This document shows, one piece after another, positions 35,554-43,729 of a stretch of DNA of 64,000 bases (within the stretch, counting starts at the first letter, position 1; every line of letters starts with the position of its first letter). Origin of the DNA: Pseudoxanthomonas composti (GTDB taxonomy: Bacteria; Pseudomonadota; Gammaproteobacteria; Xanthomonadales; Xanthomonadaceae); NCBI RefSeq assembly GCF_004122095.1, contig NZ_SAWZ01000001.1, positions 558,001 to 622,000 on the forward strand, read 5' to 3'. The notes under the pieces are model-generated. The model saw only the letters and a list, made by a program, of their open reading frames with translations, searched no databases and was not told the DNA's origin. The translations under genes and the position numbers were made by a program.

Positions 35554-36393
35554 TTACTCCAGGGCCTTGAGATACGCCTCACCACCGATCTGCCGGACCT
35601 GGCGCTGGATCCAGTTGGCACGCCGCTGCACGTAGGGGCCGGGGTGTGCCGCGTTATAACGGCGCGGCGAGGGAAGGACGGCCGCCAGCCGCGCGCACTC
35701 CCCTGGCGCCAGGCCGGAGGCCTCCTTGCGCCAGAAACTGCGCGCGGCCGCTTGCGCGCCATAGATGCCGTCGCCGAACTCGGCGATGTTGACGTAGACC
35801 TCCACGATGCGCGCCTTGGGCCACAGCGCCTCGATCAGCACCGTGTACCAGGCTTCGATGCCCTTGCGCACGTAGCTGCGCCCGGACCACAGGAACAGGT
35901 TCTTGGCGACCTGCTGGCTCAGGGTGCTGGCGCCCCGCACGCGCTTTCCCTTGGCGTTGTTCTCGCGCGCCTTCTCGATGGCCTGCAGGTCGAACCCGGC
36001 GTGCCGCGCGAAGTTCTGGTCTTCGGCCGCGATCACCGACAAGGGCATGCACGGCGCCATCGCATCCAGGTCGCGCCAATCGTAGGCCGGCCGGAAGCCC
36101 CACTGCCCCTGGCCCCAGGCATCGAACTGCCGCGAAACCATGAACGCCGACAGCGGCGGATCCACAAACCGCAGCACCAGTACCTGAAGCGCCGAGGCGG
36201 CCGCAAACAGCAAGGGCAAGGCAAGCAGCCAGCGCCACCAGCGCGCTCGGCGGGATCTGGGCTTGGTCGGGTCGATGTGGGGTGCTCCGGCGGATTGGCC
36301 TGCGAATGCTACCGCCTGCCCCGCCCTGTCGCAGCGTGGCCCGGGCGCGCGCCTTGGAAACCGCCGCCGCCGCCCGCACCATGGACGGCCAAG
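35554..36393 (-). CDS. mtgA: Monofunctional peptidoglycan transglycosylase
   Basis: A GT51 enzyme that polymerises lipid II into glycan chains at the inner membrane. Conserved motifs: [16 protein letters not shown] (catalytic Glu), [63 protein letters not shown]. One N-terminal membrane helix ([22 protein letters not shown]). The only in-frame ATG upstream of that helix is 36393, giving 279 residues with an unusual 45-residue Arg-rich leader; xanthomonad relatives are about 245. No in-frame GTG or TTG lies between, so either the long form or a rare start is used. Divergent from hslO; followed by a GT2 gene. Confidence 0.9.
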   Translation of the reverse strand, partial: LGRPWCGRRRRFPRRAPGPRCDRAGQAVAFAGQSAGAPHIDPTKPRSRRARWWRWLLALPLLFAAASALQVLVLRFVDPPLSAFMVSRQFDAWGQGQWGFRPAYDWRDLDAMAPCMPLSVIAAEDQNFARHAGFDLQAIEKARENNAKGKRVRGASTLSQQVAKNLFLWSGRSYVRKGIEAWYTVLIEALWPKARIVEVYVNIAEFGDGIYGAQAAARSFWRKEASGLAPGECARLAAVLPSPRRYNAAHPGPYVQRRANWIQRQVRQIGGEAYLKALE

Positions 36394-36408
36394 CATTCCA
36401 GCGAGATC

Positions 36409-37305
36409 CCCGTGAGCGACGCCCCCACCGACTTCCGCACCCGCTTCCTGCTGCCAGAGGCGGGCGTCCGCGGCGTGATCGTCCAGCTGCACGATGCCTG
36501 GCGCGACGTGCTGGCCCATGCCGACTACCCGCCCCGCGCGCACGACCTGCTGGGACAGTCGTTGGCCGCCGCGGCGCTGTTCACCGGCCACATCAAGATC
36601 GACGGACGTCTGTCCCTGCAGATCCGCAGCCAGGGCCCCCTGCGGACCCTGTTCGCCGAATGCACGGTCGATGGCACCGTGCGTGGCATCGTGCAGCTGG
36701 AGGACGATGCCGATGCCCCGGTGCGCATGGACCAGCTCGGCGAGGACGCCGTGCTCGCGGTGACCATCGAGAACCCCGGCCTGGACCCGCGCTCCCCGCA
36801 GCGCTACCAGAGCCTGCTGGAGCTGGACGCGGCCGATCTGGCCGGCTGCTTCGAGCATTACTTCGCGCATTCCGAGCAGCTGCCCACCCGCCTGCTGCTG
36901 ACCAGCGCCGGCGACAAGGCCGTGGGCCTGATGCTGCAGAAGCTGCCCGGCGACGAAGGCGACGAGGAAGGCTGGCAGCGGGCCGACATGCTGTTTTCCA
37001 CCCTGGGCACCGGCGAACTGCTCGACACCCCAGCCGAGGCGCTGCTGTATCGGTTGTTCCATGAGGAATCGGTCCGGGTCATGGACAGCAGCCCGCTGAA
37101 GTTCGGCTGCTCCTGCTCGCGCTCGCGCGTGGAGGGCGTGCTGCATGCCCTGGGCCCGGACGAGGCCAGGCAGGCGCTGGAGAACGACCAGATCGAGGTC
37201 CGCTGCGAGTTTTGTGGACGCCGCTATCACTTTACTTCCGCCAATCTCGACGCGCTCTTCGGCGCCCCGACTCCCACCGCACCGTCCTCGGACAGGCTGC
37301 AGTAG
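36409..37305 (+). CDS. hslO: Redox-regulated chaperone Hsp33
   Basis: A 298-residue cytosolic holdase chaperone activated by oxidation. The N-terminal domain shows [49 protein letters not shown]; the C-terminal zinc switch has the four cysteines CSCSRSRV and CEFC about 30 residues later, as in E. coli Hsp33. The start is GTG at 36409 ([18 protein letters not shown]); the frame is open far upstream but has no family similarity there. The start region is only 16 bp from the mtgA ATG, so their promoters overlap with the opposite gene. Confidence 0.95.
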   Translation, partial: PVSDAPTDFRTRFLLPEAGVRGVIVQLHDAWRDVLAHADYPPRAHDLLGQSLAAAALFTGHIKIDGRLSLQIRSQGPLRTLFAECTVDGTVRGIVQLEDDADAPVRMDQLGEDAVLAVTIENPGLDPRSPQRYQSLLELDAADLAGCFEHYFAHSEQLPTRLLLTSAGDKAVGLMLQKLPGDEGDEEGWQRADMLFSTLGTGELLDTPAEALLYRLFHEESVRVMDSSPLKFGCSCSRSRVEGVLHALGPDEARQALENDQIEVRCEFCGRRYHFTSANLDALFGAPTPTAPSSDRLQ

Positions 37306-37404
37306 GTCGGACCGACGCCGAAACCGGCTTGTTAAAGAAACATAAATCCGTTACGGTGGCGTCAAGTTCCCGGAACTTTTTCGATTGCCAGAAGTCCGAC
37401 TGCC

Positions 37405-38256
37405 ATGCGCTCGCGTCCACTGACATTGCTCACCAGCCTGTTGCTCGCCCTCGGCGTGGCTTCGGGCGCGGCTGCGCAATCGACGGGCAAGAAGCCGCAG
37501 ACGATGCTTCCGGTATGGAACAGCGACGGCAAGGTCGAAGCGGCCCTGATCCTGGAACCCACTGGCGAGGCCACCGCTGGCGCGCGCTGGCGCTTTGGCA
37601 GCAATACGCTGAGCGCGGCCTTCGGCCTGGAGTCCAACGACTCGCTCGGCCTGGTGTGCAACCGCCAGTCCGGCATCGCCAGCATCGCCAGCCTCAGTAG
37701 CTACTGCAACGTTGCCATGCTGGACAATCCGTCCGATGCCAACGCCAGCCAGCGCGTCTCGGTCGGTTCCAGCATCAGCCGCGGCTCGGGCCGCCTGGGC
37801 CTGTCGGTCGGCACCGGCCACGACACCCTGCCCGGCTGGCTGACCCACCGCCCCGGCAACGAGCGCGTGGAACAGAACGACCTGGCGATCTTCGGCCAGA
37901 AGAACATCGGTCGCGAAGGCTTCGTCACCATCGGCGGCGCCGTGGCGCGTGCGCGCCTGGTGCCGGCATCGGAACTGGTCGATATCCCCGACCAGTGGAA
38001 CAGCAAGAGCCTGACGGTCGGTGGCGGCTACGGCGCCTTCAGCGCGAACGTCATCGGCCGCGTGGTCGACGTCCCCGGCCAGCCCGGCAAGTGGGAAGGC
38101 CTCGGCGTGGGCCTGACCTGGCGCACCCCATGGAGCGGCCAGCTCACCGTCGGCGCGGAGAACGTCGTGACCCGCGGCAAGAATCCGTTCGCACCAGGCA
38201 ATGGCGCTGAAGCCGACGGCACCGTGCCGTATGTGCGCTATGAACAGGATCTCTAG
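37405..38256 (+). CDS. Exported beta-rich protein, probably outer membrane
   Basis: A 283-residue protein with a signal peptide (LLTSLLLALGVASGAAAQ) and many alternating polar/hydrophobic strands (GARWRFGSNTLSAAFGLE, GRLGLSVGTG, FVTIGGAVARARLV, SLTVGGGYGAFSANVIGRVVD, GLGVGLTWRTPWSGQLTVGAENVVTR). The pattern suggests an outer-membrane barrel, but the last residue is Leu rather than Phe. The NERVEQNDLAIFGQKNIGREG segment is not a family I can name. It is closed by a strong terminator and stands just upstream of the TonB-dependent receptor. Confidence 0.65.
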   Translation: MRSRPLTLLTSLLLALGVASGAAAQSTGKKPQTMLPVWNSDGKVEAALILEPTGEATAGARWRFGSNTLSAAFGLESNDSLGLVCNRQSGIASIASLSSYCNVAMLDNPSDANASQRVSVGSSISRGSGRLGLSVGTGHDTLPGWLTHRPGNERVEQNDLAIFGQKNIGREGFVTIGGAVARARLVPASELVDIPDQWNSKSLTVGGGYGAFSANVIGRVVDVPGQPGKWEGLGVGLTWRTPWSGQLTVGAENVVTRGKNPFAPGNGAEADGTVPYVRYEQDL

Positions 38257-38286
38257 GCGTCAGCTGACGCAAATGTAAAAAAGGAC

Positions 38287-38311
38287 AGGCGCCCTACGGC
38301 GCTTTTTTTTT
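38287..38311 (+). terminator. Intrinsic terminator
   Basis: A 7-bp stem (one G-T pair) with loop CTAC, then a run of nine T. It closes the transcript of the beta-rich protein gene. The gap to the receptor gene otherwise holds only leader sequence. Confidence 0.85.
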
Positions 38312-38496
38312 GTTCGAAATCCGCGCCAGTTCAACGTTTGCACGTGCTCATGCCGCCGATTAACGCGACTTTAATTTCATGTGGAACCTGGAGTAACATC
38401 GGATCAACCGTCGAAACTTGGTTGCCACGTTTTGCAGCCGCCGCCGGGACCAATTGCTAGTTCTTAGCAGCACGATCCAATTTGGAGAGAGAGCCA

Positions 38497-41466
38497 ATGA
38501 AGTGCAATACCCACAAGCTGCGCGATGCAGTCGTGCTGGCGCTGGTCGCCGGTGCCGGCGTCGGTAGCGCCCATGCGCAGGAAGCCACGACCCTCGACCG
38601 CGTCGAAGTGACGGGCTCGCGCATCCGTTCCGTCGATCTGGAAACATCGCAGCCGATCTTCACGGTCTCTGCCGAAGACATTCAGAAGTCCGGCCTTGTC
38701 AGCGTCGGCGACATCCTGCAGAACCTGTCCATTTCCGGCACCCAGAACTTCAGCCGTGCATCGGTGTTGACCTCGAACCCGGAACAGGGTGGCCAGTACG
38801 TCAACATCTACAACCTCAATGAGAACCGCACCCTGGTGCTGGTCAATGGCAAGCGCTGGACCTCCAGCCTGGCCGGCTACACCGATCTGTCGACCATCCC
38901 CAGCTCGCTGATCGAGCGCATCGAAGTCCTGAAGGACGGCGCCTCTGCGATCTACGGTTCGGATGCGATCGCCGGCGTGGTCAACATCATCCTGCGCACC
39001 AACTACGAAGGCGCAGAGTTCTCCGGCATGTACGGTCAGAACTCGCGTGGCGACGGCGCCAAGAAGCAGTACTCGATGACGCTGGGCAGCTCCAACGATC
39101 GTTCCTCGATCGTGTTCGGCGCCAACTACAGCAAGGAAGACCCGGTTTTCGCCAAGGACCGCGAGCTCACCCGCTACACCTATGGCCCGAACCACAAGAC
39201 CGCGGGGCTGAGCCCCACCGGCCCGTGGGGTCGCTTCATCGATCCGCGTGCGGAAGGCACGATCGGCGCGGGTACTTATCAGAACGAGGACGGTGACGTC
39301 GTCGACGGTCCCGGCGATGGCATTTCCTGGGTTCCGAACAACTGGGTGATCAATCACACCGGCACCTGGGACGGCGTCGGCGTTGGCCAGGCCAGCAATA
39401 ACTTCGCGAACTACCACAACGGCGTTCGCACCGACGACCGCTTCAACGCCACCCAGCAGATGCACCTGACTCAGGAAACTGAGACCAAGACTGCATTCAC
39501 CTCGGGTCGCTACGACTTCACCGACAGCATCACCTTCAAGTCCACGGCGATGTACTCCGAGCGCAACTCGGTCCGTCAGGTGGCCGGCTATCCGCTGCAG
39601 TCGGCGGCCCAGCCGACCTTCCCGGTCTTCCTGAGCGCTGACAGCTATTACAACCCGATGGGCGACCAGGCCCTGGGTGAGGGCAACGGCTATGACCTGA
39701 GCTTCTTCCGTCGTACCACGGAACTGCCGCGCATCTCGGAAAACAATGTCAAGGCCTACCATTTCGACGCCGCCGTCGAAGGCGCCTTCGACGTGGCCAA
39801 CCGTGGCTGGAACTGGGACGTCGGCTTCAACTACAACAAGTTCGATGTGACCCAGATCGGCACGGGCAACATCAACCTGCTCGCGCTCGAGCGCGCCCTG
39901 GGCCCGTCGTTCCTCAACGGCCAGGGCGTCGTACAGTGCGGCACCCCGGATGCGCCGATCGCGCTGGGCACCAGCCTCTCGGCCGGCCAGTGCACGCCGT
40001 TCGACCTGCTGGGTGGTCCGTCCGCGTCCACCGCTGACGCGCTCAAGTATGTCGGCACGCTGTCCCAGGCCACGCAGCAGAGCGTGACCAAGCAGTATGT
40101 CGCCAACATCACTGGTGGCCTGTTCGACCTGCCCGGTGGCGAGTTCAGCTTTGCGTCCGGTTACGAGCGCCGCGAAGTCAGCGGCTACGATAATCCGGAT
40201 CAGCTCTCCAGCGCCGGCTTCACCACCGATCTGGCTGGTGGCGCCACCCGCGGCGACTACAAGATCGACGAGTTCTACCTGGAACTGATGATGCCGGTCC
40301 TGCGCGACGTTCCGCTCGCCAAGGAACTGACCTTCGACGTTGCCGCGCGGTACTCCGACTACAGCAACCTGGGCGACACTACCAACACCAAGTTCAGCTT
40401 CACCTGGAAGCCGATCGACGACCTGTTGGTGCGCGGCACCTACGGCCACGGTTTCCGTGCGCCGACCCTGGACGACACCTTCGGCGGCGGTAGCCAGTCC
40501 TTCGACTACTACACCGACCCCTGCGATGCAGCGTTCGGCAGCACCAGCAATGCCGCTGTGGCCGCACGTTGCGCAAGCGAAGGCTTGGCACCGAGCTTCC
40601 GTCAGGCCGACAACGCCGGCCAACCGGTAGAGGGCCCGGAGAGCCAGAGCATCGCGCCGTTCCAGACTGGCGTGGGCAACACCACGTTGGAACCGGAGTA
40701 CAGCCGCACTCGCACCGTGGGCCTGGTGTACAGCCCGAGCTGGCTGGACGGGTTCGATGTCTCGCTGGACTGGTACAAGATCTCCATCTCCAACATCATC
40801 ACGGCGGTCTCCGCGACCTACGTGCTGAACCAGTGCTACATCGCCGGTTCCTCGCAGTACTGCGACCAGTACACCCGCGACGCCACCAGCGGTCAGGTCA
40901 CCTCGCTAAGCCGCGGTAACACCAACCTGGGCAACCTGCAGACCGAAGGCTACAACTTCGGCATGCGTTATCGCCTGCCGGAAACCGCGATCGGCAACTT
41001 CAGCGTCAACCTGGACACCAACTACCTGGCCAACTACCGTACGCGCAGCTCGGCCGATGCCGAATGGGCGGACTATGCCGGTTACTGGAACTTCCCGCGG
41101 GTGCGCGGCACCCTGGGCGTGAACTGGTCCAAGGGCGACCTGTCGGCGAGCTGGAACCTGCGCTACTACGGCGGCTTCCGCGACTACTGCGTGTTCGACG
41201 GCGAGTGCAACGATCCGGACTACCTGACGCCGAACTCGGGTTGGGGCGGCGGTGCCGGTGCCAACAAGAAGGGCTCGATCAGCTATCAGGACGTTTCGCT
41301 GACCTGGCAGGCCCCCTGGAACGGCGCGGTGACCGTCGGTGCCCGCAACATCTGGGACAAGGAACCGCCGGTGACCTACTCGCTGAGCAACAACAGCTCC
41401 TCGTCCATCGATCCGATGCTGGACTACGACCGTTACGTGTTCATGCAGTACACGCAGCGCTTCTAA
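38497..41466 (+). CDS. TonB-dependent receptor
   Basis: A 989-residue outer-membrane receptor. Signal peptide (VVLALVAGAGVGSAHAQ), a TonB box-like segment DRVEVTGSRI, the plug domain about residues 50-170 (QPIFTVSAEDIQKSG, NLNENRTLVLVNGKRW, SSLIERIEVLKDGASAIYGSDAIAGVVNIILR) and a 22-strand barrel ending in the aromatic Phe of YTQRF. It takes up a large substrate using proton-motive force; the size and the glycine/asparagine-rich loops match the xanthomonad receptors for carbohydrates or peptides rather than small siderophore receptors. ATG 38497 is preceded by GGAGAG. No transporter or enzyme gene nearby names the substrate. Confidence 0.94.
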   Translation: MKCNTHKLRDAVVLALVAGAGVGSAHAQEATTLDRVEVTGSRIRSVDLETSQPIFTVSAEDIQKSGLVSVGDILQNLSISGTQNFSRASVLTSNPEQGGQYVNIYNLNENRTLVLVNGKRWTSSLAGYTDLSTIPSSLIERIEVLKDGASAIYGSDAIAGVVNIILRTNYEGAEFSGMYGQNSRGDGAKKQYSMTLGSSNDRSSIVFGANYSKEDPVFAKDRELTRYTYGPNHKTAGLSPTGPWGRFIDPRAEGTIGAGTYQNEDGDVVDGPGDGISWVPNNWVINHTGTWDGVGVGQASNNFANYHNGVRTDDRFNATQQMHLTQETETKTAFTSGRYDFTDSITFKSTAMYSERNSVRQVAGYPLQSAAQPTFPVFLSADSYYNPMGDQALGEGNGYDLSFFRRTTELPRISENNVKAYHFDAAVEGAFDVANRGWNWDVGFNYNKFDVTQIGTGNINLLALERALGPSFLNGQGVVQCGTPDAPIALGTSLSAGQCTPFDLLGGPSASTADALKYVGTLSQATQQSVTKQYVANITGGLFDLPGGEFSFASGYERREVSGYDNPDQLSSAGFTTDLAGGATRGDYKIDEFYLELMMPVLRDVPLAKELTFDVAARYSDYSNLGDTTNTKFSFTWKPIDDLLVRGTYGHGFRAPTLDDTFGGGSQSFDYYTDPCDAAFGSTSNAAVAARCASEGLAPSFRQADNAGQPVEGPESQSIAPFQTGVGNTTLEPEYSRTRTVGLVYSPSWLDGFDVSLDWYKISISNIITAVSATYVLNQCYIAGSSQYCDQYTRDATSGQVTSLSRGNTNLGNLQTEGYNFGMRYRLPETAIGNFSVNLDTNYLANYRTRSSADAEWADYAGYWNFPRVRGTLGVNWSKGDLSASWNLRYYGGFRDYCVFDGECNDPDYLTPNSGWGGGAGANKKGSISYQDVSLTWQAPWNGAVTVGARNIWDKEPPVTYSLSNNSSSSIDPMLDYDRYVFMQYTQRF

Positions 41467-41490
41467 GCCAGTCTCGATTGGTAAAAGCAT

Positions 41491-41521
41491 AAAAGGCCGG
41501 GGCGCAAGCCCCGGCCTTTTT
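41491..41521. terminator. Strong intrinsic terminator after the receptor
   Basis: A 13-bp perfect stem (AAAAGGCCGGGGC with its inverse) around GCAA, followed by T. The A-run on the left would serve a minus-strand transcript as well. Confidence 0.93.
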
Positions 41522-42057
41522 CATTGTTCGGTCCTGTCGAGCTTGCGGACGGGCAGCTTTGCCTCTGCGCGTGCGCGTAGCAATCGAGCGCTTCATGCGT
41601 GCGATGTCGACCGGCGTGCTGCCTTGCCAGTCCTACAGCGAAAGGCGACTTGTCCTGCGAGATCTGAAGCGAGCTTTGCCCGGCCACACCTGGTCCAGCG
41701 CTTGCGCGACAGCTCGTGCTCGCTGCGGAACATGCGCGCCTGGGTGTGGATCCGTGAGTGCCTCCAGATGCTCCGGGCGCCCAAGCCCCACAGCCCCGCG
41801 GGAATTCTCACGGCAACGGCAAAGTTCGAGCGACGACGCCGCAGGGGTTAACGGCCAATGCGCGACCTTGCCGCTGGCACTTTTGCCGCCCGCCTTCGGC
41901 CGTGCACTCGACCGAACGAGGCAATTCGTCCCTAACCGGACGAAAGGTGAGCGCTTCGAACGAGGCAACTAACTGCGCTCAGCCCGCCGCCCCCTTTGCG
42001 GCCGCAGTGTGTCGACCCTGCTGGCGCCTGCGCCGTGCTAATTCCTCCCGCTCCGGC
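41522..42057. other. Gap without recognised gene
   Basis: About 530 bp between the receptor terminator and the TetR stop. Several short frames exist on both strands but none has family character, a ribosome binding site or a consistent codon pattern. One minus-strand stretch near 41690-41760 (HTQARMFRSEHELSRKRW) looks protein-like and could be a decayed gene, but I cannot identify it. Confidence 0.4.
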
Positions 42058-42654
42058 TCAGGGAATCAACGTCGTGATCACATGCTCGACGTAGGCCTCG
42101 AACTCGTCGCGCTGCTGGCGGGGCTGGCCCAGTTGCAGGGAAAGCTGCAGGAAACCCAGATACGCAGCGTAGGCCAGGCGGGCGCGGTGCTGGGCGTCGA
42201 CGCGGTTCATGCCGGCCTGGCGGAAGGAGGCGATCAGGTACTCCATGCGCCGCTGCGACACGCGGTTGATCACCGGCTGCACGGTGGGATGGTCCAGCGC
42301 CTTGAGCAGCTCGCTGTAGATGATGTGCGGCTTGACCTCGTGGGCCACGACCTCGAACAGCTGCCGTAGCCGCGCGCGTGGGTCGGGCACCGCCTCGAGG
42401 CTGCCGAACACGTCCTGCTGTTCCACCGACTCCCAGCGCTCGAGCGCGGCCTGAAGGAGCGCATCGCGCGAGGGGAAGTGCCAGTAGAAGCTGCCCTTGG
42501 TCACGCCCAGCCGGCGTGCCAGGGGTTCGACCGCGACGGCGGCCACGCCGGACTCGGCAATCAGATCTAGGGCCGCCTGCGCCCAGTCGTCGGCGCTCAG
42601 GCGGGCGTTGCGGGGCGGGTTTGGGGCGGACGTTTCTGCGGACGTGGCGTTCAT
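42058..42654 (-). CDS. TetR family regulator of the fatty-acid locus
   Basis: A 198-residue TetR repressor. Helix-turn-helix at about residues 20-66 (DDWAQAALDLIAESGVAAVAVEPLARRLGVTKGSFYWHF). The C-terminal half is a helical ligand domain with a TetR_C-like region (AYLGFLQLSLQLGQ). Transcribed divergently from the hydrolase and acyl-CoA dehydrogenase genes, with two dyads in the 148-bp space between, so it most likely represses that operon and itself, with an acyl-CoA as a plausible inducer. The role is inferred from position. Confidence 0.88.
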   Translation of the reverse strand: MNATSAETSAPNPPRNARLSADDWAQAALDLIAESGVAAVAVEPLARRLGVTKGSFYWHFPSRDALLQAALERWESVEQQDVFGSLEAVPDPRARLRQLFEVVAHEVKPHIIYSELLKALDHPTVQPVINRVSQRRMEYLIASFRQAGMNRVDAQHRARLAYAAYLGFLQLSLQLGQPRQQRDEFEAYVEHVITTLIP

Positions 42655-42676
42655 CGCGGCATTTAACCATACGCCT

Positions 42677-42694
42677 CGATGCGCTTGCGTATCG
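42677..42694. promoter_or_regulatory. Candidate TetR operator 1
   Basis: CGATGCGC and GCGTATCG form an inverted repeat with one mismatch around TT, 23 bp upstream of the TetR start. Its position fits autoregulation. Confidence 0.4.
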
Positions 42695-42788
42695 TCTGCC
42701 GCGACGCGTCATAAACTTTCGTCACAACAAGCGCTTACGGCGACTGTACGGCACCGTCTGGAGGATTGACGCGGGCCAAATCGCGACC

Positions 42789-42806
42789 CCATACTTTCCC
42801 GTATGG
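42789..42806. promoter_or_regulatory. Candidate TetR operator 2 over the hydrolase start codon
   Basis: CCATAC and GTATGG are perfect 6-bp arms separated by TTTCCC. The right arm contains the ATG of the hydrolase gene. CCATAC also occurs at 42667, next to the first dyad, consistent with a shared binding motif. Confidence 0.45.
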
Positions 42807-43729
42807 AACCCTCCAGCCCCTCCGAGCCCACGATCACCGGCGATGCGACCGTGGCGATCGCCTCCTCCACCTTCGCGGTGCCCGCGACGGTGGTGGCAGC
42901 GGCGCCCGTGCTCTTCGCCCATGGTTTCGGGCAAACGCGCGCGGCGTGGCAGCGCACGGCGCAGGCCGTGGCGGACGCGGGCTTCCCTGCCATCAGCTAC
43001 GACGCCCGCGGGCATGGGCAGTCCGGTCGCAATCCCGATGCCCTGCCCTACACCGGTGAGCAGTTCACCGACGACCTGATCGTCCTCGCCGGCGAGATGC
43101 CGCAGCCGCCGGTGCTGGTAGGCGCTTCGATGGGCGGGCTGTTCGGACTGATGGCCGAGGCGCGCTGGCCGGGGTTGTTCCGCGCCCTGGTGCTGGTGGA
43201 CGTGACGCCGCGCTGGGAATCGGCCGGCCTGTCGCGCATCGTGGCCTTCACCAGCGCCTTCGCCGAGGGCTTTGCTTCGCTGGAGGCGGCGGCGGATGCG
43301 ATCGCGGCCTACCTGCCGCAGCGGCGCGAGCGTAAATCCAGCCAGGCCTTGCAGGAGTTGCTGCGCCAGGATGCGCGAAGCGGTCGCTGGCATTGGCACT
43401 GGGACGGGCGCCTGCTCGACGAGCTGGTCCGCGACAGCGGCCGCCATCAGCAAGCCCTGGTGGAGGCCGCGCGCAAGGTCCGTTGCCCGGTGCTGTTGAT
43501 CAGCGGCGGCCGCAGCGACCTGGTGTCGCCTGCCACCATCGCCGAGTTCCAGTCGCTGGTGCCGCACGCCCAGCATGTGCAGCTGGCCGACGCCAGCCAC
43601 ATGCTGGCCGGCGACGACAACGACGCATTCACCCAGACCTTGCTCGACTACCTGCGATCCGTGTCGTCCAGGGCGCATCATCACCCCACCCACGCTGTCG
43701 AAAAGATCCACACCGGAGCACGCTCATGA
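42803..43729 (+). CDS. Alpha/beta hydrolase
   Basis: A 308-residue cytosolic hydrolase: HGFGQTRAAWQRTAQAVADAG with the oxyanion hole, YDARGHGQSGR, the nucleophile elbow VGASMGGLFG (Ser about 109), and the C-terminal SGGRSDLVSPAT and DASHMLAGDDND with acid and histidine. It starts 74 bp after candidate operator 1 and overlaps the FadE start by 4 bp. Given the neighbour it may act on acyl esters or acyl-CoA, but the family is broad (peroxidases, esterases, lactonases). Confidence 0.9.
   Translation: MEPSSPSEPTITGDATVAIASSTFAVPATVVAAAPVLFAHGFGQTRAAWQRTAQAVADAGFPAISYDARGHGQSGRNPDALPYTGEQFTDDLIVLAGEMPQPPVLVGASMGGLFGLMAEARWPGLFRALVLVDVTPRWESAGLSRIVAFTSAFAEGFASLEAAADAIAAYLPQRRERKSSQALQELLRQDARSGRWHWHWDGRLLDELVRDSGRHQQALVEAARKVRCPVLLISGGRSDLVSPATIAEFQSLVPHAQHVQLADASHMLAGDDNDAFTQTLLDYLRSVSSRAHHHPTHAVEKIHTGARS

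Noticed and set aside
41543-41972. Short frames in the gap after the TonB-dependent receptor
   Set aside because: No ribosome binding site, family similarity or consistent coding bias on either strand.
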